A stretch of DNA of 64,000 nucleotides from Bacillota bacterium (GTDB taxonomy: Bacteria > Bacillota > UBA4882 > UBA8346), in contig JAEZJK010000003.1 in assembly GCA_023415835.1 (NCBI GenBank), forward strand, positions 14,515 to 78,514, written 5' to 3'. Made by a program: the position numbers and the translations under genes. Shown here in pieces: positions 18,455 through 27,984 of this stretch. The notes beneath the pieces are model-generated. The model worked only from the letters and a program-made list of their open reading frames with translations. It was not told the DNA's origin and made no database searches. Position 1 is the first letter of the stretch. Every line of letters starts with the position of its first letter.

Positions 18455-18772
18455 CTACTCTTTATCGTTAAGCTTGATGACTATTCCCCCGATAGCCGCT
18501 GCAAACAGGTTATAGATTAAAGCACCAATGGCGCTGAGCACTCCAGCCATAAGACCATAAGCTAAGCTTGCCAAGATAACCCCGATTATTGCCGTTCCAG
18601 CCTGCAAGGGGCCGCTCGCCCCAAAAGTCCCTAACTCTAACCCGATGTTTTTTAAGGTGGCTCCAGTGATTAACAGTATAATACTGGTTAATAACCCGAA
18701 AACAATGCCCAATATGAAGTAAAATTTGAAAACAGAACCTGGACCGATCTTTTTAATTTCATAACTTTTCAA
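18455..18772 (-). CDS. Small membrane protein of unknown function
   Basis: I place the start at a TTG at 18772 behind GGGAGGGG, giving 105 residues; an in-frame upstream ATG at 18823 has no comparable RBS. Three hydrophobic segments are visible: FYFILGIVFGLLTSIILLI, a Gly/Ala-rich IIGVILASLAYGLMAGVL and IGALIYNLFAAAIGGIVI. The N-terminal IKKIGPGSVFKFYF before the first helix and the general plan resemble DUF3566-type proteins, but I do not claim that family with confidence. It stands alone between tRNA-Leu and a peptidase gene. Confidence 0.6.
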   Translation of the reverse strand: MKSYEIKKIGPGSVFKFYFILGIVFGLLTSIILLITGATLKNIGLELGTFGASGPLQAGTAIIGVILASLAYGLMAGVLSAIGALIYNLFAAAIGGIVIKLNDKE

Positions 18773-18971
18773 TACTATTACCCCTCCCATTTTAGACTCT
18801 CTACAGAATTCTATGGGAGACAAGGGTCAAGTATGACTGTATTTGTTAGGCAAGAGGCATGAAGCGCGAGTGTCGGTAAGAGAAAGACATGATTCTGCGC
18901 CCTATACTCTTTAGCCCAAAAGAAGCGGAGGCAAACTAGCAAATTCAAGCCTCAAACCTCGTACCATATGC

Positions 18972-20162
18972 CTATTTAACAATTATCAACTCTTTCGGGC
19001 AAGTCGTAAGCAACTGATAGCCGTCCTGCTTGATAACCACCGTATCCTCAATTCCCACAACACCCACTCCTGATATGGCGACCTTTGGTTCGACGGCTAC
19101 CACCATATTTTCCTCAAATTGTTCTTCCATTTTTGGGGCGATCAACGGCGGTTCATCCAATTCCAATCCGATCCCGTGCCCCACAAAACGGACTTTTTCT
19201 GCGCCCAAACCCATAAACCCTTCGGCATATCCCAGCTCTTCAGCTAATTGCACCGCTTTCTGATAAGTTTTCTCCCAAGTAGTTCCCGGCTGCAATAGAT
19301 CAAAGATTGACTGCTCAATTTCGGTCATTCCCCGATACGCTTCAATTACTTGTTTTGGAGGCTCCCCCCAGCAAAACATCCTTGTCTGGTCAATATGGTA
19401 TCCATCAAGGTTAAAAGCATAGTCAAGGGTTACCGGTACCCCTTTGGGGATTGGCTCCTTACCGGCGCCAAATGAAACAGCCGGAGTAATCCCTGTCCCG
19501 GCGCAGACCCCATCAAACTTGTTTCCAGCTAACGAATTAATCCCTGCCGAACAAACCCCTAAACCCATCTCAATTCCTTCACGGTGGCAACGGACTAGGC
19601 CGGTATGTCCATTTTCACGCATATATTTTTCAATGGCCGCGCTTAACTCCAGTTCGGACATTCCCGGTTGAAACTCCGACCTTATCCACTCCGGAAGATG
19701 CTCCATTATCGCTCCGGCTTTTGCTTGGATCCTGATTTCCGCTTCGGATTTTACCAACCTTAGGGTCCTAATATCCCAGGAAAGGTCGGTAACGGTAATC
19801 CCGGGAAATAGTTTCTGCCAATACTGAATTGAGGCATAAGAAATACTGTCAAGCGTAAAGCCGATCTGCTTAACTTTATCCAACTGATGATGACTGATCA
19901 GTGCTATCAAGTCTTGAGTATTATTAAAAACTTCTAATACGAGATGGCGCACTTGGGTTTCAATTCGCTTAATTGCTTTCCGCGCTAAAACAAATCCTTC
20001 ACCGGAGGCAGGCAAGATGAAATAGAGAGGCTGGACTGAACCGGTATAATAATAAATATCTGGATTTCGCGTGATAATCGCGAGGCCTATCTCTTTAGCC
20101 TTCATTTTTTCTTGTAAAAGTTTGATTCGGCCCTGGTATTCTACTGTAGTAAAATCAGACAT
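18972..20162 (-). CDS. M24 family metallopeptidase (Xaa-Pro aminopeptidase-like)
   Basis: This is a two-domain cytoplasmic peptidase: a creatinase N-terminal domain (residues about 8-145) and the pita-bread catalytic domain (about 155-385). Metal ligands can be seen as Asp in VTLDYAFNLDGYHIDQTR, His in FVGHGIGLELDEPP, Glu in VVAVEPKV and Glu in VVGIEDTVVI. I chose the ATG at 20162 (396 residues) because GAGGTG precedes it at good distance; an upstream in-frame ATG at 20201 lacks an RBS. M24 members with this N-domain cleave X-Pro dipeptides or peptides; substrate not determinable. Single gene. Confidence 0.88.
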   Translation of the reverse strand: MSDFTTVEYQGRIKLLQEKMKAKEIGLAIITRNPDIYYYTGSVQPLYFILPASGEGFVLARKAIKRIETQVRHLVLEVFNNTQDLIALISHHQLDKVKQIGFTLDSISYASIQYWQKLFPGITVTDLSWDIRTLRLVKSEAEIRIQAKAGAIMEHLPEWIRSEFQPGMSELELSAAIEKYMRENGHTGLVRCHREGIEMGLGVCSAGINSLAGNKFDGVCAGTGITPAVSFGAGKEPIPKGVPVTLDYAFNLDGYHIDQTRMFCWGEPPKQVIEAYRGMTEIEQSIFDLLQPGTTWEKTYQKAVQLAEELGYAEGFMGLGAEKVRFVGHGIGLELDEPPLIAPKMEEQFEENMVVAVEPKVAISGVGVVGIEDTVVIKQDGYQLLTTCPKELIIVK

Positions 20163-20270
20163 TTGGAACACCTCGCTATTATATGGTTTTACAATAGTCA
20201 AAGGGCTATTATAGCTCCGCTTCCTTAATAGTATTAGCTAGGGCGAATGTTGACTTTAAAAGCAATAATA

Positions 20271-20806
20271 AAAATCCTGTGAATCCTGTTAATCCTATCT
20301 ATTTAAGGCCTTGTTTTAGACAGGATTTACACTGATTACACGGATTTTGAAATCATAATTATCACAGTTATAATCCAGCAATCGATCAATTCAGGACGGT
20401 GGTTGCTACTGATAGCGAAAGCTATAATAAAAATCCTGTGAATCCTGTTATCCTGTCTATTTAAAGGCCTTGTTTTAGACAGGATTTACACTGATTACAC
20501 GGATTTTTAAAATCAACAATTAGCAGAGTCACAGCTTAAACAATTCGTTGTATAGGACTACGGCTGCTTTAAAATCCTATAAATCCTGTTAATCCCGTCT
20601 ATTTAAAACCTCTCTTAGACAGGATTTACACTGATTACACGATTTTTAAAATCATAATTATCATAGTTATAATCCAGGTAATCGAACTCAGGACGGTGGT
20701 TGCTACTAATAGCGAAAGCTATAATAAAAATCCTGTGAATCCTGTTAATCCTGTCTATTTAAGGCCTTGTTTTAGACAGGATTTACATAGATCAACTTGG
20801 ATTTTT
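20271..20806. repeat. Four-copy palindromic repeat array with dimeric higher-order unit
   Basis: A roughly 78-base imperfect palindrome (arms AAAATCCTGTGAATCCTG... and ...TTACACTGATTACACGGATTTT around TCTATTTAAGGCCTTG) occurs at 20271-20348, 20430-20508, 20571-20647 and 20727-20806. The spacers alternate: copies 1-2 and 3-4 share one spacer (with GGACGGTGGTTGCTACT and AGCGAAAGCTATAATAA), while the spacers after copies 2 and 4 share another (with CAATTA and GTCACAGC..TAAACA). So a dimer of about 300 bases has been duplicated. The region 20163-20911 holds no gene. Confidence 0.9.
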
Positions 20807-20911
20807 AAATCTGCAATTATCACAGTCACAGCCTAAACATTTTACCATAATGGATAATCATATCCATATTAATTCCAGTGCTTACAAGTGCAAGCATCCT
20901 TTAAAAAACAG

Positions 20912-21781
20912 CTAGTAAATGACTTTATTTAAAGGATATTCAACAATCCCCTGAGCCCCAGCGCGTTTTAACTGCGGAATGATATCCCGTACTTTTCTTT
21001 CATCGCTGATTACTTCCAGGGCAATCCATTCCGGGTCGGATAAAGTAGAGATGGTAGGGTTCTTTAAGGAATCCAGAATGGCCATTATTTTATCCATATC
21101 CTTTTTGGCAAGGTTCATTTTGAGCCCTACCTTGCCCTCGGCCATCAAGGCGCCCTTGATTAACATGGCGATGTTTTCTATTTTCTCACGCTTCCAAGGA
21201 TCTTCCCAAGCTGTTTTATTAGCAATCAACTGGTTTTTGACCATCAACACAGTGTCAATGATTCGCAATTTGTTCGCTTTGAGGGAGCTGCCGGTTTCGG
21301 TAATCTCCACAATTGCGTCGGCAAGCACCGGCGGTTTGACTTCAGTCGCCCCCCAGGAAAACTCGATCTCCGCTTTCACCCCGTGCTGGTTAAAATAATC
21401 TTCGGTTACGTGGATTAGCTCGGTTGCAATTCGTTTCCCAGCTAAGTCGGCCGCTTTTTGAAAAGGCGAATCGTTAGGGACAGCCAGCACCCACCGGCAA
21501 GGAGTTAAGGTCTGTTTAGAATAAACCAGATCGGCGACAGCGACTACGTCGGAATGATTATCTAAAATCCAATCATTTCCGGTGATTCCAAGATCCAAGA
21601 CTCCCTCCTCCACATAACGGGACATCTCCTGGGCCCGAATCAACATCCCTTCCAATTCCGGATCGTCAATCGCCGGATAATAGGAACGTTCATTTGCGGA
21701 GATATTAAACCCGGCCTTTTTAAACAAGCGGAAGGTGGATTCTTGTAAACTTCCTTTGGGCAAACCAAGTTTTAATTGCAA
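20912..21781 (-). CDS. hisG: ATP phosphoribosyltransferase, long form
   Basis: HisG catalyses the first step of histidine synthesis, joining ATP and PRPP. The 289-residue protein begins LKLGLPKGSLQEST and contains VLDLGITGNDW, RIATELIHVTEDYF and EITETGSSLKANKLRI, which are catalytic-domain motifs. A C-terminal regulatory domain follows (from about residue 215), where histidine binds, so this is the long, HisZ-independent form. It is a lone gene here; no other his gene lies in the window. Confidence 0.95.
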   Translation of the reverse strand: MQLKLGLPKGSLQESTFRLFKKAGFNISANERSYYPAIDDPELEGMLIRAQEMSRYVEEGVLDLGITGNDWILDNHSDVVAVADLVYSKQTLTPCRWVLAVPNDSPFQKAADLAGKRIATELIHVTEDYFNQHGVKAEIEFSWGATEVKPPVLADAIVEITETGSSLKANKLRIIDTVLMVKNQLIANKTAWEDPWKREKIENIAMLIKGALMAEGKVGLKMNLAKKDMDKIMAILDSLKNPTISTLSDPEWIALEVISDERKVRDIIPQLKRAGAQGIVEYPLNKVIY

Positions 21782-21987
21782 TCAAACCACTCCTTATTAA
21801 ATGTAAAAACTATCGAGATCATGATCTAACCAACAATGGGGCTAATCAAGGTGATACTGGTAAAAAATCGGATTAGGCTTAAATGGATTATTTGGCAAAA
21901 TAAATGTTATTGTTTATTCGCCAATTCTTCTTTATTTCCTTTATCTAAACATAATTTAACTTAAGTATGCCTATTGTAATTTGATCA

Positions 21988-23721
21988 TTATTTCCGATTT
22001 GCTTTCCGTTCTTTGAAATATTCAGCTACCGCATCCGCCTCTAGAGTGTTGAAAATGTCAATGCTTTCCAACCAACCTTTTCTGGCAATGGCTAGCCCTG
22101 ATCTGGCTAAGTCAAGTTCGCCATCACTATGCGCATCCGGATTAATCGCGATTTTAACCCCATACTCCTTAGCTTTCCGGCACCAACGCCAATCAAGGTC
22201 CAACCGGTAGGGGTTGGCGTTAAACTCTATAATAACCTCTTTTAGGGCAGCTTTTTTAATAACCATGTCAAGATCCAGCTCATAGCCCGGCCTCTCCAGC
22301 AAGATCCTTCCGGTGGGATGGCCAAGTATTGTCAGGAACGGATTATCTAGCGCTTTAAGTATCCTGGCGGTCATCTCTTCTTTTTTCATCCTGAATTGAG
22401 AATGGACTGAACCAATCACAAAATCAAACCCTGCTAAAATTGAGGGATCATAATCAAGTTCACCGGAAGGGAGGATATCTGCCTCAATCCCCTTGAAAAT
22501 TAAAAAATCGGGATATTCCTGGTTTAACTCCTCAATCTCTTGAAATTGTTTGATAATAGCCCCTTCGCTTAGCCCCCCGGCATAAAACGCAACCCGGCTA
22601 TGGTCGGTGATGCCTAAATAGCGATAACCCCGATGAATAGCGGCTTCAACCATATTGCGAAGGGATTCCCGGCCATCGCTATAACTAGTATGAACATGAA
22701 AAACCCCTTGGATCGATTCCGGCCTAACTAGTTCCGGTAAGCTTCCCTTAACGGCAGCCTCAATCTCTCCCAAATCTTCCCGAAGCTCCGGCGGAATGTA
22801 TCTTAAACCTAGTTTCCGATAAATATCGGTTTCACTTTTACAATAAATCGGGGTTGGATCATCGCCTTTAAATAAACCGTACTCGTTAACCTTATAGCCT
22901 TTTTCCTTCGCATAATGCCGTAATGCGGTGTTATGTTCTATACTCCCCGAAAAGTGCTGCAGCGCATGGGGGTACTCGCGGGGTTGAACTACTCTTAGAT
23001 CAGCCTGAATGCCGCTTTTTAGCAGAACAGAACCTTTAGTGAGGCCGTTGGAAATTACTTGGGCTACTATCGGCAATTTAATAAATTGTTGAATTAGTTT
23101 TTCGCCATCATTAGCTGCTGCCACCAAATCCAGATCCTTAACCACTTCTTTAAACCGGCGTAAGCTACCGGCAATTTCCACCATTAAAGCCCCGGGAAGG
23201 GCTGCTATTTCTTCCCGGAGCCGTACCGCTTCCGGCCAAACTTCGCTTAATAGGAACTGGCCCCGGTGTTCTTTAATGAATTGAATTCCGGCGCTAATCT
23301 TAGCTTGAGTCTTAACGCCGAACCCCGGTAAAGCTGCCAACTTATCATGATTACAGGCCTCTTCCAACATCTCCAAGCTTGTAACCCCAAGTGATTGATA
23401 AATAACATTGATTTTCTTAGCGCCTAATCCCGGAATGCGTAGTAACTCAATTAAGCCTGGCGGTGTAGTGCTTTTAAGGTTCTCATAATATTCGACGGTA
23501 CCGGTCCGGCTCCATTCATCAACCTTTTTTACTAAGGCGTCGCCGAAACCGGGTAATTCAGAAATACGCCCTTCATTGATTAGTTTTGACAGATCCGCGG
23601 TAAGGTTTTCGATAGTACGGGCAGCATTATAATAAGCCCGTGCCTTAAAGGAATTCTCACCTTTCAACTCAAGTAATAGGCCAATTTCATTTAAAATCCT
23701 AGCTAAATCATGTTTATCCAT
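21988..23721 (-). CDS. polX: DNA polymerase X with PHP domain
   Basis: This is a family X polymerase/3'-5' exonuclease used in gap-filling DNA repair. An N-terminal helix-hairpin-helix part (residues about 1-150, with LPGFGDALVKKV, IPGLGAKKI and LPGFGVKTQAKI) leads into the nucleotidyltransferase domain with the catalytic Asp pair in KDLDLVAA near residue 200. The C-terminal PHP phosphoesterase domain starts near 340 with FHVHTSYSDGR and continues with ITDHS, EADIL, GSVHSQF and INPDAHSDGEL, which carry the metal ligands. I take the ATG at 23721 (577 residues) behind AAGGTGG; a GTG lies three codons upstream. Confidence 0.93.
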   Translation of the reverse strand: MDKHDLARILNEIGLLLELKGENSFKARAYYNAARTIENLTADLSKLINEGRISELPGFGDALVKKVDEWSRTGTVEYYENLKSTTPPGLIELLRIPGLGAKKINVIYQSLGVTSLEMLEEACNHDKLAALPGFGVKTQAKISAGIQFIKEHRGQFLLSEVWPEAVRLREEIAALPGALMVEIAGSLRRFKEVVKDLDLVAAANDGEKLIQQFIKLPIVAQVISNGLTKGSVLLKSGIQADLRVVQPREYPHALQHFSGSIEHNTALRHYAKEKGYKVNEYGLFKGDDPTPIYCKSETDIYRKLGLRYIPPELREDLGEIEAAVKGSLPELVRPESIQGVFHVHTSYSDGRESLRNMVEAAIHRGYRYLGITDHSRVAFYAGGLSEGAIIKQFQEIEELNQEYPDFLIFKGIEADILPSGELDYDPSILAGFDFVIGSVHSQFRMKKEEMTARILKALDNPFLTILGHPTGRILLERPGYELDLDMVIKKAALKEVIIEFNANPYRLDLDWRWCRKAKEYGVKIAINPDAHSDGELDLARSGLAIARKGWLESIDIFNTLEADAVAEYFKERKANRK

Positions 23722-23800
23722 CTCGACCACCTTGAGAGGCTCTTTTCTTAAAAATCTATCAGATTCCTTTTCATTTTCTCTCTAAAAAACAAAACAAATA

Positions 23801-23824
23801 AAAACCCGGATTTACCGGGTTTTT
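23801..23824 (-). terminator. Terminator of groES-groEL
   Basis: AAAACCCGG (23801-23809) pairs with CCGGGTTTT (23816-23824) across a short loop. On the minus strand it is followed by TTTATTTGTTTTGTTTTTT, just past the groEL stop. Confidence 0.88.
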
Positions 23825-23829
23825 GTTTG

Positions 23830-25464
23830 TTACATATCCATGCCGCCCATGCCGCCGGGCATTCCGCCGCCAGGCATCATCGGTTTTTCTTTCTCGGGAA
23901 TCTCAGCCACCAAACATTCGGTGGTTAAGAGCATTCCTGCAATACTGGCCGCATTTTGCAATGCGCTCCTGGTAACTTTGGCCGGGTCGACAATACCGGC
24001 AGGAACCATTTCTACATATTCGCCGGTTAAGGCATTGAAGCCTTTGCCCTTTGGCATTGAAGTAACTTTCTCCACAATAACTGAACCTTCAACACCGGCA
24101 TTGTTGGCAATCTGCCGTAACGGTTCAGCTAAAGCTTTTCTAACAATGCTAATTCCAGTGGAAATGTCTCCAGCCTCTTTGAGATTATCCAAAGCCGGGG
24201 CGATCTGTAGCAACGCCACGCCGCCACCCGGGACAACCCCTTCTTCAACTGCCGCTCTGGTAGCGGAAAGCGCATCTTCAATCCGGTGCTTTTTCTCTTT
24301 CATTTCAGTTTCAGTAGCAGCTCCGACTTGAATAACCGCAACCCCACCGGAGAGTTTGGCCAGGCGTTCTTGTAGTTTTTCCCGGTCATAATCGGAGGTT
24401 GTATCTTCAATCTGTACTTTGATCTGGTTAATTCGGTTCTTAATCTCTTGATTACTACCTCTACCATCTACGATCGTGGTTTCATCTTTAGTGATCTTCA
24501 CTTGACGCGCTTGGCCCAGCATATCGATGGTGGTATTTTCTAAAGTCATACCCACTTTCTCGGAGATCACTTGACCTCCGGTGACAATGGCAATATCACT
24601 GAGCATGGCTTCACGGCGATCGCCAAATCCAGGAGCTTTCACCGCGACAATATTCAAAACGCCCCTTAATTTATTAACCACTAAGGTAGCCAAAGCCTCG
24701 CCTTCGACATCCTCGGAAATGATTAACAAAGGTTTACCGCGTTGCATCACTTTTTCCAAAATCGGAAGCAGGTCCTTAATCATCGAAACCTTCTTATCGG
24801 TAAGTAGAATGAAAGGTTCATCCAATACAGCTTCCATTCGTTCCGAATCAGTGATCATGTAAGGAGAGACATACCCCCGGTCGAATTGCATTCCTTCGAC
24901 GACTTCCAAGTTGGTCCCCATGGTTTGAGATTCTTCAACGGTAATAACGCCGTCTTTGCCGACTTTCTCCATGGCTTCGGCGATTAGGCCCCCGATTTCA
25001 TCGTCAGCGGCAGAGATCGCTGCCACATGGGTAATGTCTTCTTTGCTGTCTACCGATTTGCTTACCTTCTTCAACTCTTCAACCACCAATTGAACTGCCT
25101 TTTCGATACCCTTTTTAAGGATCATCGGATTAGCTCCGGCGGCCACGTTTTTTAACCCTTCCCTAACCATGGCCTGTGCTAAGAGAGTAGCGGTGGTAGT
25201 ACCGTCACCAGCAATATCATTGGTTTTGGTAGCAACCTCTTTAGCGAGTTGAGCTCCCATATTTTGAAACGGATCTTCGAGTTCGATTTCTTTGGCAATG
25301 GTTACTCCGTCATTAGTAATAGTGGGAGAACCGTATTTTTTATCCAAAACGACATTACGCCCTTTGGGGCCTAAAGTCACCTTAACTGCATCAGCTAGAG
25401 TATTTACACCACGCTCTAAAGCATGACGCGCTTCTTCTCCAAATAAAATTTGCTTGGCAGCCAT
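23830..25464 (-). CDS. groEL: Chaperonin GroEL (60 kDa)
   Basis: The 544-residue subunit of the tetradecameric chaperonin. It has TLGPKGRNVVLDKKYGSP, GDGTTTATLLAQ (ATP site), AAVEEGVVPGGGVALL, the substrate-binding apical segment around VSPYMITDSERM, and the GGM-rich tail PGGGMPGGMGGMDM. Length and motifs are standard. It lies 29 bases after groES and shares the CIRCE-controlled promoter, with a strong terminator behind it. Confidence 0.99.
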   Translation of the reverse strand: MAAKQILFGEEARHALERGVNTLADAVKVTLGPKGRNVVLDKKYGSPTITNDGVTIAKEIELEDPFQNMGAQLAKEVATKTNDIAGDGTTTATLLAQAMVREGLKNVAAGANPMILKKGIEKAVQLVVEELKKVSKSVDSKEDITHVAAISAADDEIGGLIAEAMEKVGKDGVITVEESQTMGTNLEVVEGMQFDRGYVSPYMITDSERMEAVLDEPFILLTDKKVSMIKDLLPILEKVMQRGKPLLIISEDVEGEALATLVVNKLRGVLNIVAVKAPGFGDRREAMLSDIAIVTGGQVISEKVGMTLENTTIDMLGQARQVKITKDETTIVDGRGSNQEIKNRINQIKVQIEDTTSDYDREKLQERLAKLSGGVAVIQVGAATETEMKEKKHRIEDALSATRAAVEEGVVPGGGVALLQIAPALDNLKEAGDISTGISIVRKALAEPLRQIANNAGVEGSVIVEKVTSMPKGKGFNALTGEYVEMVPAGIVDPAKVTRSALQNAASIAGMLLTTECLVAEIPEKEKPMMPGGGMPGGMGGMDM

Positions 25465-25493
25465 TCGAATTCACCTTCCTTTATAACTGATAT

Positions 25494-25784
25494 TTATTGG
25501 TTTACTATAGCCAGGACATCGCTTTCTTTTAAAACCATATATTCTTCGCCGTCAAGTTTGATTTCGGTCCCGGCATATTTAGCAAATAAAACCTTATCGC
25601 CAACTTTTACATCCAGAGCAACTTTTTGCCCATTCTCCAACATTTTTCCCGAACCAACCGCTTTAACCTCTCCCATTTGGGGTTTTTCTTTAGCGGTATC
25701 CGGAATTAAAATCCCGCTCTTAGTCCGTTCTTCACTTTCTAAAACTTTAATGACAATTCTTTCTCCTAACGGGGTTATATTCAT
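25494..25784 (-). CDS. groES: Co-chaperonin GroES (10 kDa)
   Basis: The 96-residue lid of the GroEL cage. It shows the family pattern IKVLESEERTKSGILIPDTA (the mobile loop), KPQMGEVKAVG, VGDKVLFAKYAGTE and EYMVLKESDVLAI. GGAGGG precedes the ATG. First gene of the groES-groEL operon, directly downstream of the CIRCE operator. Confidence 0.98.
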   Translation of the reverse strand: MNITPLGERIVIKVLESEERTKSGILIPDTAKEKPQMGEVKAVGSGKMLENGQKVALDVKVGDKVLFAKYAGTEIKLDGEEYMVLKESDVLAIVNQ

Positions 25785-25816
25785 TTATTTCCCTCCTCTC
25801 GGCTTATTTTTATTTG

Positions 25817-25843
25817 TTAGCACTCATTAGAAGTGAGTGCTAA
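25817..25843. promoter_or_regulatory. CIRCE operator (HrcA binding site)
   Basis: TTAGCACTC (25817-25825), nine bases, then GAGTGCTAA (25835-25843): a perfect match to the CIRCE consensus between the groES promoter and its start. It implies repression by HrcA, which is not encoded in the window. Confidence 0.97.
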
Positions 25844-25852
25844 CCGATTTTA

Positions 25853-25881
25853 ATTTTATAAAACTAACATCAGATTAGCAA
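25853..25881 (-). promoter_or_regulatory. Promoter of groES-groEL
   Basis: Minus-strand TTGCTA (25876-25881), 17-base spacer, TAAAAT (25853-25858). The predicted start lies a few bases before CIRCE, which is the usual arrangement for HrcA repression. Confidence 0.7.
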
Positions 25882-26078
25882 GAGCCTCTATTCCCGTTCT
25901 GATGCTATTTTATCTAAATAAGGTTAATTTATGCAATATATCTATAGTTATCGCCCAGATTATGCTTATTCTATTTAAAATCAGGCAAGGGTCGAATATC
26001 AAAAATCAAATGTCAAAAGAATTGAATTTAGGCTTTGAACTTTAGACTTTTGAATTTAGGCTTTTTTATTAAACCAAA

Positions 26079-27089
26079 TTGGGAAACATATTGATGGAGG
26101 TCCAACTTTTTTTACTCCTTCAGGGGATGGTGGTACACATTCAGCTCCCTAGGTCCATACAGCCAATGCTTGCTTCAATTGCCGAACCATTCGACTCCCA
26201 TGAATATACCTATGAAATCAAATGGGATGGTTACCGTTCCTTAGCTTTTCTTGACTCCGAAACCAAATTACAAAGCAGGAACCTCAGGGATATCACTGCT
26301 GTTTTTCCTGAACTGGCTCAAATTCACCGTTTCCAAAAACAACCCGGTATGATCTTAGATGGCGAAATAATTGCCCTGCGTAATGGGAAACCGAGTTTTC
26401 TGGAACTTCAAAAACGGGGTCAGCTCCTGAATGAGGTTCAAATCCGAAATACCGCTAGAACCATTCCCGTTGTTTATGTGGCCTTTGATCTTATCTATCT
26501 TAATTACCAACCGCTTTTTAATGAACCAATCGAAAAACGCCGCCGCCTTCTGGGGGAGAATCTCAATCCCATCCCTGAATTAATTCTGGCTGATTATATC
26601 GCCGATCAAGGAATCGCTTATTTTAAAGCTATTTCCGAAATGGGTTTAGAGGGAGTAATCGCCAAAAAGAAGGGCAGCATTTATCTGCCTAATAAACGAG
26701 GTAAAACTTGGCTTAAATTTAAAAGAAAAAAGACTGGCGCCTTTTTAATCTGTGGCTTTGTTACAAACCAAACCTCCCGTGGTTTACTGAGTTCCCTTAT
26801 TTTAGGAGCTTACCTGGAAGAAAAATTAACTTATTTTGGCATGGTCGGGACAGGTTTTTCCCGGAAAGAATTGGAGATTATTATAAAAGAACTTCAAAAG
26901 ATTACTGTCAAAAATTGCCCCTTTACCGGAACTAATATTATCCAACCCAAAAACACTTTCTGGACCAAGCCAATCCTAGCCTGTGAAGTCGAATACTTGG
27001 AATTAACTGGCGACGGCAGCCTTAGGCACCCAAGTTTCAAAAACTTCCGGCCCGACATAAAACCGAAAGACTGTATTTATAAGGAATAA
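26079..27089 (+). CDS. ATP-dependent DNA ligase, LigD ligase-domain type
   Basis: The protein matches the ligase module of LigD. The adenylated lysine lies in YEIKWDGYRS near residue 48, followed by SRNLRDIT, ILDGEIIAL, VYVAFDLIYL, EGVIAKKKGS and TWLKFKRKK, and an OB-fold from about residue 230. It has no fused polymerase or phosphoesterase module. The start is uncertain: ATG at 26079, or at 26127 (after CAGGGG) just before the conserved IQPMLA. The polymerase module is a separate gene 10 bases downstream, so this is a split LigD. It would seal breaks in Ku-dependent end joining; no ku gene is present in the window. Confidence 0.88.
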   Translation: MGNILMEVQLFLLLQGMVVHIQLPRSIQPMLASIAEPFDSHEYTYEIKWDGYRSLAFLDSETKLQSRNLRDITAVFPELAQIHRFQKQPGMILDGEIIALRNGKPSFLELQKRGQLLNEVQIRNTARTIPVVYVAFDLIYLNYQPLFNEPIEKRRRLLGENLNPIPELILADYIADQGIAYFKAISEMGLEGVIAKKKGSIYLPNKRGKTWLKFKRKKTGAFLICGFVTNQTSRGLLSSLILGAYLEEKLTYFGMVGTGFSRKELEIIIKELQKITVKNCPFTGTNIIQPKNTFWTKPILACEVEYLELTGDGSLRHPSFKNFRPDIKPKDCIYKE

Positions 27090-27099
27090 TAATTAAACA

Positions 27100-27984
27100 A
27101 TGCAATCAACTATTTTACTCAATGAGCATCAAGTGCCGATTAAAAATCCGGATAAAGTATTTTGGCCTGATGATGGCTATACTAAGGCCGATATTATGAG
27201 ATATTACGCTTCAATCTGGCCATACCTTGCCCCACACCTTGAGGGAAGGCCTGTCTCACTAGTCCGATACCCGGAGGGAATTGCAAACTCTTTTTTTTAC
27301 CAGAAAGATATTCCCGATCCGCCGTCATGGGTTAAAACAGTTCCCATTCAGTCAGAAGGCCGGATTATCAATTACGCCCTCATTAATAACTTAGAAACCC
27401 TTATTTGGTCAATTAACCTAGGTTGTATCGAAGTCCATCCCTGGCTATCCACTATAAATAACCTTGATTGCCCAACTTATGTCATATTTGACCTTGACCC
27501 TATGGAACCTGCCGTTTTCAGTGACGCCGTAAAAATCGCTCAATTTATCCGAATTTTATTACACGAACTTAAGTTGGAGGCCTTTCCCAAAATTTCCGGA
27601 GCTACTGGGATTCATATTTATCTTCCCCTGAATAAAGGATACTCTTTCAAACAGGCCAACTCTTTTGTTAAAAACCTCGGCAAGATTATTATTAATGCCT
27701 TCCCGGAATTAGCCACCAATGAACGTAAAGTTTCCCAACGAGGCGGCAAAGTGTATATCGACCACTTACAGAACTTAAAAGGGAAAACTATCGCCTCCGT
27801 TTACAGTTTACGGCCATTCCGGGGAGCCCCGGTTTCGATTCCGGTAACTTGGGATGAATTAACCGCTGTTCACCCAGGGATGTTTAATATTAACACCGCT
27901 CCGGAGCGGATAGAAAAAATAGGGGATTTATTTAATCCTTTACTCCATTTACAACAAGATCTGCCCGATTCACTATTAGCTTAA
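27100..27984 (+). CDS. LigD-type polymerase/primase domain protein
   Basis: A stand-alone NHEJ polymerase of the archaeo-eukaryotic primase fold, 294 residues. Visible motifs are PDKVFWPDDGYTKADIMRYY near the start, HLEGRPVSLVRYPEGI, the catalytic Asp pair in VIFDLDPME near residue 128, KISGATGIHIYLPL and, toward the C-terminus, GKTIASVYSLRPFRGAPVS. It follows the ligase gene by 10 bases, and the two together equal a LigD without the phosphoesterase part. The stop overlaps the stop of the convergent gene at a TTAA palindrome. Confidence 0.9.
   Translation: MQSTILLNEHQVPIKNPDKVFWPDDGYTKADIMRYYASIWPYLAPHLEGRPVSLVRYPEGIANSFFYQKDIPDPPSWVKTVPIQSEGRIINYALINNLETLIWSINLGCIEVHPWLSTINNLDCPTYVIFDLDPMEPAVFSDAVKIAQFIRILLHELKLEAFPKISGATGIHIYLPLNKGYSFKQANSFVKNLGKIIINAFPELATNERKVSQRGGKVYIDHLQNLKGKTIASVYSLRPFRGAPVSIPVTWDELTAVHPGMFNINTAPERIEKIGDLFNPLLHLQQDLPDSLLA

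Noticed and set aside
20271..20806. The repeat array as a CRISPR
   Set aside because: Repeats are about 78 bases and palindromic over their full length, and the spacers recur; this does not fit CRISPR.
23840..24331. 163-codon plus-strand frame opposite groEL
   Set aside because: Antisense shadow of groEL caused by the codon bias of that gene; no RBS.
26000..26078. Text-like AAATCAAATGTCAAAAG repeats before the ligase gene as a CRISPR leader or array
   Set aside because: No regularly spaced repeats or unique spacers; only low-complexity AT-rich DNA.
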